This document shows positions 34,770 through 45,484 of a DNA stretch of 64,000 nt, piece by piece; position 1 is the stretch's first letter; every line of letters starts with the position of its first letter. Position numbers and translations under genes: made by a program. The notes under the pieces were generated by a model. That model saw only the letters and a list, made by a program, of their open reading frames with translations, made no database searches and was not told the DNA's origin. The stretch is from positions 112,758-176,757 of the forward strand of contig BLJB01000268.1 in the NCBI GenBank assembly GCA_013423325.1, written 5' to 3'. Source of the stretch: Usnea hakonensis. Its lineage: Eukaryota; Ascomycota; Lecanoromycetes; Lecanorales; Parmeliaceae.

Positions 34770-36213
34770 TCCTATAGATGGAGGTCGAGACTAGCCGCCT
34801 AAGAGTCACTTCGTCAGACTCAAATACCCCTCACAACTATTGGTGCCTCCTGATGCTTTCTTCGTGATTCGTTTGCGCTCGTGCGATGGAACTGTGACTG
34901 AAAAGATAGGCTTGCAACCTACCGGCCAATAGTAGCGGTTCCTGGCTTGCAGTCTCTCTCCGAGACCTCTGCCGTTGATTTCAACCCACAAGACTCGTGA
35001 ATCATGACAAAGGACCTTCCATGGAGAAACCCAGCAAGTTGAAGAGAGTAGTAGGTACTTGAAAGTTAACGTCTAAGCATGGTGCCTCTTTACATACTTT
35101 TCGGTGATAGCGCTATTCGTATAAGCACTGAGGAGGTCTACGCTGACTAGATCGATCCCCTTTTATTGCTTGAGATTCGTCATACACTAAGGTCTATCTC
35201 AAAGACGCGGTCCCGTAATCCATGACCAAGACCATAGAATTGTGCGAACCCCAACATTCTGGGAAGTCATTCCTGTGTCCTCTCTATATCTCTGCATTCG
35301 ATCTCTTCTCAAAAAGCTTTTAGACATACAGTACATGTAGGTCCCTTCCATTGACACGCCTGCTATTCCACCTTATTTCATTCGTTGCAAAAACAAAGCC
35401 AAATACAATCAAGGAAGTTAAGACAGCTGTATGTTTAAAAGCTCGCGCTGTTTGCAAGTACATGCTCTGGTGTATCCAAAACGATGGAGCCCAGACTACT
35501 CTATTCGATTTACGCCAGCTATCGCTGGTCCCTTGCTATTAATCACTTTGATGGGAAGCCAGTGTTGCACATCGCTTATGAATACTAGATGTCGGTGGAT
35601 TGCACAATCACATATGGACGTTACAGCCGTATTGAGAGAGGGACTATACGTCTCATGGAAAAAAGATGTCAACTAATAGTCCGTACGATCTAACGATAAC
35701 AGCGTTGCTCATGGATGACCAATAAGATTCGGTTTTATCACAATTGATACAACAGTAGTAGTAGTACGAGAGGAAGTGAAGGCGGTATCAGGTATCAAAA
35801 GCAGGCGAGAACTCAAACTCTGTCCAGGTTGTTCGTCAAAGCTAGGGGTTATTAAGACTCACAACAATCATTGTGAGGCTGAGATCTGCACGAAGTTCAA
35901 GAGAGCAATGATATCCGTGATGCGACAAATCGGAGCACTAGTGCTTGCCGCCTCCTTTGGAAGGAGGTGGTCAACATAGGTAGGTGTAAAGGAAATGTGA
36001 CCATTGCCTATAGAAGAGATTGAAGCGGACGGTATAGTATTGTGCAGAGTGTCAGATATGGAAAACAAGCTTTCATTCCGACAGGGCCATATCAGAGATG
36101 GTGTCATAGAAGGAACAATAAAGGGTACAAGATTAGCCATAGAAAATGACATTTGACTCAGAGACAAATGATTTGTGGGACACCAAGCTGCATTTCCGAG
36201 ACTCGTTCTAGAG
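34770..36213. other. Gene-poor stretch
   Basis: No supported gene. A minus-strand open stretch at 35868-36167 starts at a non-ATG codon and is rich in Ser and Ile. It sits directly downstream of the secreted protein gene and might be a decayed paralogue or readthrough. Nothing else recognised. Confidence 0.4.
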
Positions 36214-37437
36214 TCACTCTACGTTATTGCCGTTGCTACCAGTGTCAATAGAGTGCAACGCTGCATTTCCACACAAGTCCGCTTGTTGCACCTGGTTGCG
36301 TCCTTTGACAATGTGAATCTTACCAATGTAAGCACCGTCCAACTTGACTCTTCCCTCCAGCTCTGCCCAACGGCCTGCGGGCCTTTGTTTCAGCATTTCG
36401 GCGGGCAAGTAACCCAACGCCGGGAGTGCCAGACCCCACGGCAAATTCCCACGCGCTGCATAGCTCGTAGGCTCGATTGTGAGGGTATAGTTTTCATCTT
36501 GGTTGTAGGCACTTAACACCCCGCTAGGAGCATTTTTGGGGTCATGCTGAGCTCCAAAGGTGAGTAAAGTGATTATGATATTGAAAAAACCTTTGTCGCT
36601 GAACGTTGCACCGTTTTCCAAATAGTCGAGTACAATAGTAAGACGCCTGCTATTTGCTTGCAAAGTCGAAATATTCCTGTCGGAGACCTGGTCTGAAGGA
36701 TCCAGGTTCAAAGCAGTAACGTTCGACAAGCCGAGGACCGATGAATTTGTTGGCGCCTTTAAGTCGCTTGAGAGAGTACTCTTGATACTAGCAACACCAA
36801 GATTTCTTCTAGCTGAGCCTGTTCCAGTAAAGGTTTTGAAAAAGCTATTGGAGTAATGCCTCTCCAGAGTGACAAAGTTAAAAACTTCCATCAAGGTCCA
36901 GATGATAGTTTTTGAATGGTATCTAGGAGGCTCCACAGAACTGACGAATATGATTCTCACGTTCGATACCACTGGATACTGGATTGTTCCCACTATCATT
37001 GCGTTCCAGTGTTGGATAGCGGCGTCGGTGATCGCGCGCGTAATCGCAATCCAAATGTCATGCTTGCTCATCATTCCACCAGGAGTGTATTGAAACTCTA
37101 CGAAGAGGCCCTCGGGGGGCAACTCTGGGGTGAAAGAGAGACTTGTTGCAGATCTAAGACTAAGTCAGAGTCGGAAGACTACGTACTTGTACTTTCACAA
37201 CGTACAAATTCGCAGAATCGGACCCAGTAGCAAGGCAAATTCCCTGCTGCCCATCATTTTGTATACTTGATGGCTCGTTAGAACCATTTGACTCCCTTGC
37301 TTGACCATGGCGTACCTGTTCAGCCCTACACTGTTCACAGCGGGTCGAGAAATCGTCTGCGGACTTTGCAGAACGATACCGCAGACATAGTGGCAAGCAA
37401 GAATCATCAACGAGGCGAGACACGTACTTTTAGTCAT
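36214..37437 (-). CDS. Secreted conserved fungal protein, unknown function
   Basis: The ATG at 37435-37437 (context GTAACCATGA) starts a signal peptide, STCLASLMILACHYVCGI. The N-terminal exon junction is unresolved: coding sense resumes in another frame by about 37270 (NDGQQGICLATGSDSANLYV). An intron of about 66 bases (GTACGT donor after KVQ, CCAGAG acceptor) then joins it to LPPEGLFVEFQYTPGGMMSK. The main exon continues to the stop at 36214, with HDIWIAITRAITDAAI, a long asparagine/serine-rich middle and the conserved tail ENYTLTIEPTSYAARGNLPW. After that comes ALGYLPAEML, then AGRWAELEGRVKLDG. Total is about 370-390 residues. No catalytic motif is visible. The pattern matches a family of secreted fungal proteins I have seen only as hypothetical. 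It lies between two rhodopsin-like genes. Confidence 0.72.
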
Positions 37438-38057
37438 GGTTACACTTGGATTAGTCGCGATAAAAATTTAAGTGCACAAACTTAGGACACGAGGGGGTTT
37501 ATGGATATCGGCTTTGTGTTGCGGCTTGCGCATAATATAGTAGCGTGATCGTGGTAGAAGCGACATGCCAGGCAGATCAGTGCGAGAGTGGGGGATGATC
37601 TAGCCGCCAGCGCTTTGGCGTCCGAGATGATGGCACGGTGATACTTTCGTTCAGATTATTCTAGGTTGCCGGCTCAAAGGGTGGAATTGAAATGATCGTA
37701 TGGTCGCTGATTGATCCGAGTGCGAGGAGTGGCAGCTCTGAAACTAGCAAGTATTCTTGATTGGCTCATTTTTTCCGTTTACAGCTCCCAAATTTTGAGG
37801 AATTTTATGGAACTTCTGCGGCTAGGAGTGCGTGTGGATCCGGACATTTCCTCCGCAAGGATTGAAAGACGTGAGTGGCGTGGACTTACTTGCTCAATTG
37901 GTCACCGAGATTCGCTGTGCTAGAAGGCGAGTGAGGTGAGTGGCTAAAGTCTGGATTAGGGCCATTGAAGGTCTCGATAGTATCTCTGATGGTAAGTACT
38001 GAATGCACAAGTTTGAGGAAATGAGTGTTTCATAATGAGATTCATTCTGCATGTTCT
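37438..38057. other. Intergenic, nothing recognised
   Basis: A 620-base spacer upstream of the secreted protein gene and downstream of the second rhodopsin-like gene. No supported ORF, RNA gene or repeat is seen. Confidence 0.5.
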
Positions 38058-39641
38058 CTAAAACAACCTGTCGTTGTAGTGCAGCCTATCGCTGGTACTC
38101 AGAATGACCTCCGTCCTCACATTGATACCGGACTGAGGCATCTCCAGCTCCTCGATATCTGGCTGGCTCTGGCCGACTCTGCCACCTCGAACGGCCACAT
38201 CGTGACCGAGTGGTCGGAGATCATCCGGTTCATCAAGTTGGCTGAAGGTCCCGTCGCTCGACTTGCCCTTGCTGCTACCCCATATCCGCCTCGACGATAC
38301 GGCGCCTGCCGAATGTAGAGTACTTTTGACCAAGGGGGCGTTGGCAAAACCTTTGCCAGCTACGCTGACGAGGGGTCGGAGACTAGGGATGCAGGCACAG
38401 ATGACGGCCATGTTGGGCTCTAATGCGGACCATATGCCTGCGTTGATGTAGTCCCCTGCGAATTGCGTTGGTTGAGTAAGGGTGAGGCAGTACAGGGATA
38501 CTTACAGGTGAGATCGGTCTGCTCAAGTCTAGAGAGAACGATAACCCAGATGATGCTCACTAGGACGACACTGAAATACATGTCAGCTACCCGACAAAAA
38601 GCGACCCTTGCGCTAAAACGTACAAGCCAGCCAAGGTGAAGAGAACTGTCAGAACAATTTGCTGCTTGAAAGTTGTGCGAAGGCGCCATAAAAGGGGTAT
38701 CGGCTACCAGAATGTTAGAATCGCTCTCTGTCGGGGCGGAAAACATTTGAAACCTACCAGTATGAAGATTAAAAAGTTGAGAAGGACGTTGGCCGAGCCG
38801 CTGCCTATGAAGAAGTCATCAACATTGAAGCAGTGACCCTCTACACTCTCGTCGACTCGATCCCAGGCGTAGTGAACAGGATGACTGGATATCTTAGCTT
38901 GAGTAGTGGTGACAGAGACGCAGAATCGATGTACCATTGGAATATTATGGTAAGATCAATCGCGACCATGTAAAGCAAAGAAGCCAGTGCAAACCCGATT
39001 ACTACGTGTCTGAAGAGACGGATTGGGAAAATACGGTAGTAAAATGCCAGTCTGATTGTCGATATCATCGATTGGTCAGCTTTTGACTAAGAACCTAGGT
39101 CGGAATTGATCACCTACATCGCGAATTTGGAGAGAGTAGTTGAGGTGTGAAAGAATATCTCGAATACAAATAGACCCTTCAACCACAATCTCCCCTTTGC
39201 AATACTCTCCACCGGACCCCAAATGTAGATGTGTCTTCCGAAGCCATTAGGGATCTCTAGAGATCCCATGAGTGGTCTGCGAATCAATAACTCCAAGGAC
39301 TACTTCGTACCTATCAGGAGTATTATGCAACATATATTCGAGAAGATCTTGACCCATTAGCGTTGCGATTAAAGGGCAGCTGCTTTTAAAGAGGTGATTT
39401 ACCAGTGCCGCCACGGTAAAGAGATCGTCCCACTTATGATCAAGAATCTATCAGTACCTGACTTCTGTATCGAACTCTGTAAGCTCACCCAGTATCCTGC
39501 CCTCGAGAGCTTCCTGGAAAGAAGTCGTAGAAATACGAAAATGATGGAGAGTGTGATAATTGCTGCAAAACTTCCGATGATTCGGCCACGCTGGTCCGCG
39601 TGGAGGTCGAAGCCGGGTTTGCCAATCGGAGGCACGTCCAT
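38058..39641 (-). CDS. Rhodopsin-like (PTH11-related) seven-helix membrane protein
   Basis: At least six exons on the minus strand, ATG at 39639-39641. Exon 1 (GSFAAIITLSIIFVFLRLLS to SRAGYW) joins WDDLFTVAALV by a GTGAGC...ATAAG intron in phase 0, giving the family's typical W-D-D loop. Later exons encode SIAKGRLWLKGLFVFEIFF, YYRIFPIRLFRHVVIGFALA, DESVEGHCFNVDDFFIGSGS with ANVLLNFLIFILV, SVVLVSIIWVIVLSRLEQT, and GIWSALEPNMAVICACIPS, which is the hallmark last helix (W-A-x-x-E-P... CACIP). The C-terminal cytoplasmic tail is about 95 residues and polar. The small middle exons (38480-38760) were not assigned exactly. A plasma-membrane sensor or transporter-like role is possible. It is on the opposite strand to the relative at 33.6 kb, and sequence identity between the two appears low. 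Confidence 0.78.
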
Positions 39642-40661
39642 TTCGGTTATCGCATTAGAAATCGAGACTGTTTAGTCCAGCGATTCGGCAGGTAAGTGAT
39701 TGCGCACGAAGTGAGAGAGCTATTGCTGGTAGATATTGTAAAATAGACATTACGGAAGAGAAAGAGGAAGGAGAAACATTTTGTGCACGTGGTATTCAGT
39801 CGTTGCTGCGCCGTTATCAGCGCGGATCCGGATGCTGAAGTGGACTGGGCACGTTGCAGCGCATACCCTGCAATTCATGACGCCGGCCCATGCTTAGATC
39901 CAGAGCTAACTGGGTCATCTGAAGGTTTTTGTACCGATTGGCTTAGCTTAATGCTCCGTCTGGGCGCCGGTGACTTCTAGCGCAAGATCTGCCGGTTTCA
40001 GAAACGAGAAGTCCGACACTACTATTCGGGCGGAAGAGATTAGCAAGTCAATCCTCCCGAGAGCGGTTCAATAATCAAGTTGCTAGAGTATATACGCAAT
40101 TGCATTATGGGGCATCATTCGTTTCGGTTTTTTCTTTCAGTCCTTTCGAATAGCAAATATCGTCTAACTTCATATGCAAGTATACTGCAATAATGAAAAC
40201 GTTTCATGAGGTAAATGAGTGTAAAGAAGATACGTGAAGTTGCAGCGCCAGTCCATGCAGTAACGTCGTGTAGCAATGGCTGTCAGATTGGCCGATGTTA
40301 CCTAGCGCTGTCACGGCACGGTAAACCCAAAAATAGAGCCGGCAGCTCGCGGTGGCAAATGGCATCTCGTGATATCACAATGTCATTGTGACTTCGAAGT
40401 TGGAATTTGACTCGACAAGACACGGAGATCGTGCGTCTCACTCTCGGTCAACTTCACAATAGAGCTGCTTATCCTGTTCCCTAGTTTCCGTCTATCTAAG
40501 TCTATCTATTAAAGTGTCTAATTACAAGTTTAATACCGCAGTTGTAGATGCAAGTCTATAAATTTTCCTTTGTCAACTAATCAACGTGCCTTTCCCCACC
40601 GCCATTGACTCTTCCCTATCCGTCCTTTCACATAAACCGAGCAAAACAACAAATATAAAGA
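39642..40661. other. Intergenic, nothing recognised
   Basis: A one-kilobase spacer between the second rhodopsin-like gene and the 3' end of the WSC pseudogene. It has AT-rich portions and only short unsupported frames. Confidence 0.5.
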
Positions 40662-41426
40662 CTAATTCAGGATTGATCCCCGTAGCGTATTCCCCTTGGC
40701 GCTTGTCGCATTGTACGCATACACATTCAACACACTGCTCCCACCACAGTATTCCTTGCGGCTGCCCGTGCACAGCTTGTTGCAGCTGCTTTGCACTACT
40801 GGCCACGGTGGCAGTATTAGGTAGACTGGCCGCGCAATAGCACTCCTGCCTTTAGTCGACTTCGGTATGTTTCATCGTCGGTGTGAAAGTCTGGCAGAAA
40901 TTGACATACGACTCGACCATCGTGCCGGTGGTGTCTGTGTATGAGGGTCCGCTGAGTAGTCGTTCGTTCTCCGCTTCGTTGTGGCAGCCTTGGGAGACTT
41001 AGCAGCCAGCTTGCTGGACAGTCGTGGGTGGCTGATAGGTGGTTAGGTTGTACGAGCTCAACTTCAGGGTTGGGTCTAGCCTGTATGGCCTATAGTGGCT
41101 ATTTTCGGAGACCTGAGCCGCAGTAGCATTCTGGGCCCTACTCCGGACCGGCAAGGTTGAAATTCTTATCGTTAGGGCTGCAGTAGCATTGGCAAGCTTC
41201 GATGGTCATGCCGGAGGTGCTGCTGTAGTAGCCGCTGGAGATGGCGCAAATTTACGGAGTCGTTGGTGCGCAGCCCAGGTAAGACCAGCCGGTGGAGGAG
41301 AGCTCGCCGACCATTGGGGGTAGATTGGTGGACTGGTGGGCGAGAGAGAAGTAGAGACTTTGGAAGATAAGGTTGAGGATACTGTTGAGGACTTCGTCGT
41401 GATGATGGTAGACAGGGTTGAGGGGA

Positions 41427-42182
41427 TCATAGTGTTGTGGGGAATAGCATAGTAGAAGGGGGCATGTTATAGGATATGGGGCGGGAAGATGGTGAATTTG
41501 AACATGCTTTGCTGGATGAGATGATAGTCCAAGGTATTGTAGTAGACGAGCCTTGGCTAGAGGACCTCATTGAGGATGATAGTATGGTAGATGATAGCTG
41601 ACTCGAGGATATGGCCAAGGACGAAACCGTCATAGAAGCGAGAGCAGTAGACGATGAACTTGCAGCGGATGATACGATCAAAACCGCTGAGCCGGATGAT
41701 GAAAGGGAGGCTTGGACCATATCTCTGGACATGAAAGTCCCAGACGACGACGTCATAGATGAAGCTGTAACAGATACGGTATTCGGGGCGCTTGTGAAGC
41801 CTGGGATGGACGAGGAGATCGATGATGATATGACAAAGATGTAGGAAGCGGCAGATACACCTCCACTAGAGTACGACGGAAGGGAAGATAGGACAGGCGA
41901 CGTTAGCTTGGTCGAGGATACTAATGTCGTTGCGGATCTATTCGAGGTAGCAGATGAGATATAGCTTGCCACACTCGAGAAGACGGGAGACATGGTCGAC
42001 ACGGCCAAAGATGAAAGCGGTGTTGAGAGCCGGCTACTTTTCTGGACCAGATACATATCTAGCCGCCAAATACCTCTACAGTACTCCAAACTATTCCTCG
42101 CGCATAGTACATTGCAAAAAGTCGATGACTGATTGTCACTGCCTGCGTTGGGCGCTGTGCCGCACCCTTGCTTCGCAAACAT
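41427..42182 (-). other. Longest open remnant of the WSC pseudogene (Ser/Thr linker)
   Basis: This 251-codon open stretch includes the end of module W3 (KQGCGTAPNAGSDNQ, then CNVLCARNSLEYC) and a long Ser-rich linker typical of O-glycosylated wall proteins. It starts inside a WSC module without a signal peptide. It is therefore a remnant of the longer gene and not a functional CDS, despite its length. Confidence 0.7.
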
Positions 42183-42918
42183 ATTAGATGTGTGGGTAGC
42201 TATGCAGTATATTTATATGGGTTGCGGAGCAAGTCTAGCCATCGAAGATGTCTGGACAGCAGAGCAGTCTATACACCAGTCAGCAACTTTCTTCAGGCCC
42301 ATCCCAGGCGAGAAAAATTTACCACTCCTGTCTATACTCGATACCCATCTACGCGTAACCAGTGCACTCGGCAGCGCACAGCTCAATAGTCATACCGATA
42401 GCGTTGGAGTAGGCAGATCCACTGAGTGTGCGGGTGTTGCTGTTCTGCTGTGTATCGTTCCAGCAGCCTTGATGGGTGTAGCTGCTGACCGTTGGCACGT
42501 GGATTGGACCAGTGGGTGTGGACACAACTGAGAATAGAGGTGGTGGCGTAAATGTTAGTAACCGAAGAGATTCCAGAAACCAATGTGCGAGAGCTCGAGG
42601 AAAAGACAAAAGCCGAGGAGGTTCCAGGAAATAAAATGGCAGAAGCCACGTTGACTCAGTTGCTCAACAGAGTCTATAGAAACCTCTGCCCGAGGATCCT
42701 CCCAGGGTAGGGGACAACGCAGTGTCAAAAATCGACGAAGTGCTGAAATTTGAAAATGTTGCCTAGGCGGTGACGATGGGAATAGTAGAGGAAGCAGAAG
42801 CGAGCGAAAGATTCTATTGACAAATGTTCAATCGAATTAGTCCCCCGGAATATTGTTGGGCACTACCGTCACAAGCCTTGTCGCTCTGATTGTACGTCAG
42901 GTCACTCCCACCAGTAGC

Positions 42919-43308
42919 CAAGGCTCCCAACGGTTGAACCGTTGGTTCAAAAAGCCTGAACTGGTTCAAATGAGGCTATATACACGGTTCGTAGTTGGTT
43001 GAGAAGTACAAACCGTTGAACCAGTAGTTGAACCGTTCAACTACTGGTTTAGGCCTAAAAATCGTAGTACATCAAAAAAAATTGCGCTAAGCCTCTTCGC
43101 GTTAGCGTCTCAGAAGGACGCTAACCCAAAGAGGCTTAGCGCTAATAAATCTCGAGGAAATCTGGACTATTAGTTGAACCAGTTCACCAATAATTATAAA
43201 CCAGTCCACCAACTACTTAATTATACTAGGAACCAACCAACCAACTACCAAATTAGACTGGTTCAACTATTAGTTAGCCGGTTCGTGGTTCAACCATTGG
43301 GAGCCTTG
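42919..43308. mobile_element. hAT-type MITE (390 bp) with 8-bp target duplication
   Basis: The element begins CAAGGCTCCCAACGGTTGAACC and its inverted end reads CAAGGCTCCCAATGGTTGAACC, 21 of 22 bases identical. It is flanked by perfect 8-bp duplications CCAGTAGC (42911-42918 and 43309-43316). Eight-base duplications and ends of this type are the signature of hAT transposons, and the lack of coding capacity makes it a non-autonomous MITE. GTTGAACC-like motifs recur throughout the subterminal regions. Two internal palindromes are present: 43019-43049 (15-bp stem, 1-base loop) and 43084-43142. Removing the element and one duplication restores the WSC reading ...KILATGGSDL... on the minus strand, which proves insertion into former coding sequence. 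Confidence 0.92.
43084..43142. repeat. Long internal hairpin of the MITE
   Basis: GCGCTAAGCCTCTT (43084-43097) pairs perfectly with AAGAGGCTTAGCGC (43129-43142). After a 3x3 internal loop, GTTAGCGTC (43101-43109) pairs with GACGCTAAC (43117-43125), leaving a 7-base loop. The stem of 23 paired bases would form in either strand or in a transcript. Confidence 0.9.
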
Positions 43309-44200
43309 CCAGTAGCGAGAATTTTACCTCCTATTAAAGTATTGCCGCAGTAGCACTCAACGCTGTATTCAGAACAAAAGTACGTGAAAAGGCGCAAGCG
43401 GTAGCTTAAGTTTCAAAACTCAAATCGCACCAATGACAGGATTCGCAAGGCCCGTGAGCGCGCAATTAGCTGCACTATCTGTATAACAGCCGATGAAGCT
43501 ATACGCAATACCTACCAGCAAAGGCCACGACTGAAGATGCACCAGGCGTTACCGTCGCGGTCGTCGTCGCTGAAAGGTTGATATGTTAACACAGTACTCG
43601 CGAGGTGATGTTGCCACCGCACTCCATCGAGCAATCATTGACAGAAGTATCAGAGTTGGGCTGGTGAACAGAGCCAGCATTAATAACGTTGCCACAGTAG
43701 CACTCGTTCGAGTATTATACCATAGTATGTGAGTTAGTGGTCACTCTACGAGGCATTTCTTCCATCGCCAAAGAGGATGATTAGACAGAAGCTCGTTTTC
43801 CCTATGGAAATCACTAGAAGTACATGGATCAGCCGATATGTTTTTGTTTTCCGATCTGATTGCTGGTGATTGGTCCGCTAGCTGATTTCGTATCATTGTC
43901 CGGGGTATATCTACGGACACCGCCGCAGATCTTCGACGTATCACCAGCGCAGGAGTATGTGCAGAGCTTTCATCGGCTTTGTAGGCGCTGTGTGGCGGTG
44001 TAATACCCTGCCAACGCTCCATTTCGTTCTCCGTTTCAGCGAAGATTTATTTGCCAGCCTGAGCTATTGGTTGACAGACCATTGGTATTCGAAATGTTGT
44101 CATATCCCCTTGTGCAGGGTAATCGACCCCTTGAGGCTTTGTCATGGTAGCAGCCAAGGTGTGAGTAGATATACGAGCCTGTGACTTTGGTCGATCCTAC

Positions 44201-45484
44201 TATCTTGCTTACCACCTTACCCTGCGTTTGCACGACGTGGAAGCCAAACGTCAATTCATCTGTTGGATTGTTATATAGAAGGGGTTTGATCTGACTAGGA
44301 GAAGAGTGCACATGCTGCTGTTTGAGGTTCAACTGTCAGTATAAACCTGATCTGGGCTGTTTGGGGCCTTGGTGATAGTGGTAAATAGGACTTTCTCGTA
44401 AGCATATCAATTGACCAACAGGGATCTGTTTTGACTCGTGCACATCAGTAAGGTCGTCCAGACGGAAGACTCTAAGAGGAGACTTGCTCTTAATGACTTC
44501 GAGCACGGAGCCACCGACGTCACAGATGCGATTCTGCAGAAATGATGTTCCAGAGCTCTATCCTTATACCAGGAAAGCCTTACTTGAACTGGCACCGCGC
44601 GATTCCCTCCCTCATCAAGTATCCCTGATATAGCGCGACCGTCTCATTTCCGTCCAGTCTCAAAGATTAGAGTTGTCACTCTTGCTCCCTTCCCCACTCC
44701 CATAATATGCTTCCCATTGACTGTAATGGTCGAGGGATTCCATCGTAGAGCCTGGCATTTAAGTGTATGGTATGGGGACGCGATGATTCTGGATGAGATA
44801 GTAAGTACGTGCGATTTGGATCAAGTGACATAGGCTCCGAAAGATCCTTACTTGCGCATGGAGGTAGCTAGCAGTGGGTTTTTTAAAAGAAAAAGGAGAA
44901 CTCCTCATTGGAGATGTACAATGCTCATCCCCACGTACCCCTGAATACCTTTGCCTATTTACACTGGAGTTCACACATTTCCAGAAATTCTGGCAGGCTC
45001 TGTCAGCAAAGCAAGGTTCGACAAATTTCTGGTCAACCGTCGGTCTCAGTACCACTAGACAAACCGTAAACTCATGGCCTTTGTTTTCATCCAGACGTAT
45101 GGAGAAGACTGCTCTTGCGCTAGCCTGCCGAGTGGGTTCCACTTAGATCTTCGCAAGACACTCTGGTACGGGGACTCTTTGGATACGCTATTGGCGCAAC
45201 TCGACATTCTAAGATCAAATTGGATTACGTGAGACTGTTGGAAATATATGCAGATCCCAAAGCATTTGAAAACTGAAGCATCCCGTATTCGCTTAGCTGC
45301 GAATGCTTATCACTGCAAAAGGGATAGCAACTAGTGGTGTGGACTGGGGAGCTTGACGAGAGGTCAACCTAACATTGGCGACGGCGACAGAGAGAATTTG
45401 AAGGGGTCATTAGATCATCGTTCATTATATTTCTCAAGTATCAAGATGCTACCAAGGCTTCAAAATTTTGCCCAGCGACCCCGA
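44201..45484. other. Region upstream of the WSC pseudogene
   Basis: Minus-strand fragments such as LRWNPSTITVNGKHIMGVGKG (44755-44690, split by frame) look weakly coding and may be the lost N-terminal part of the WSC gene. None can be assigned to a domain. The plus-strand open frame at 44874-45146 starts at GTG and is unsupported. Confidence 0.35.

Larger units (their letters stand above)
40662..44200 (-). pseudogene. Decayed poly-WSC-domain wall/secreted protein gene
   Basis: Reading the minus strand in all three frames recovers remains of at least five WSC modules. W1 (about 44190-43610): YSHLGCYHDKASRG, ECYCGNVINAG, NDCSMECGGN. W2 (43510-42840): YSFIGCYTDSAANCALTG, VECYCGNTLIGGKIL, ATGGSDLTYNQSD, YSGGLIRLNI. 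W3 (42505-42050): YTHQGCWNDTQQN, MTIELCAAECTGYA-stop-MGIEYRQE, CNVLCARNSLEYC. W4 (41290-41040): WSYLGCAPT, GYYSSTSGMTIEACQ, FNLAGPE-stop-GPECYCG. W5 (41010-40665): QGCHNEAENERLLSG, RQECYCAAS, CTGSRKEYCGGSSVLNVYAY. Ser/Thr-rich linkers separate them (42050-41300). Stops, frameshifts and extra DNA break every module, and a MITE splits W2. WSC modules bind carbohydrate and are found on wall sensors and secreted oxidases. The N-terminal part upstream of 44200 could not be identified. Confidence 0.85.
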
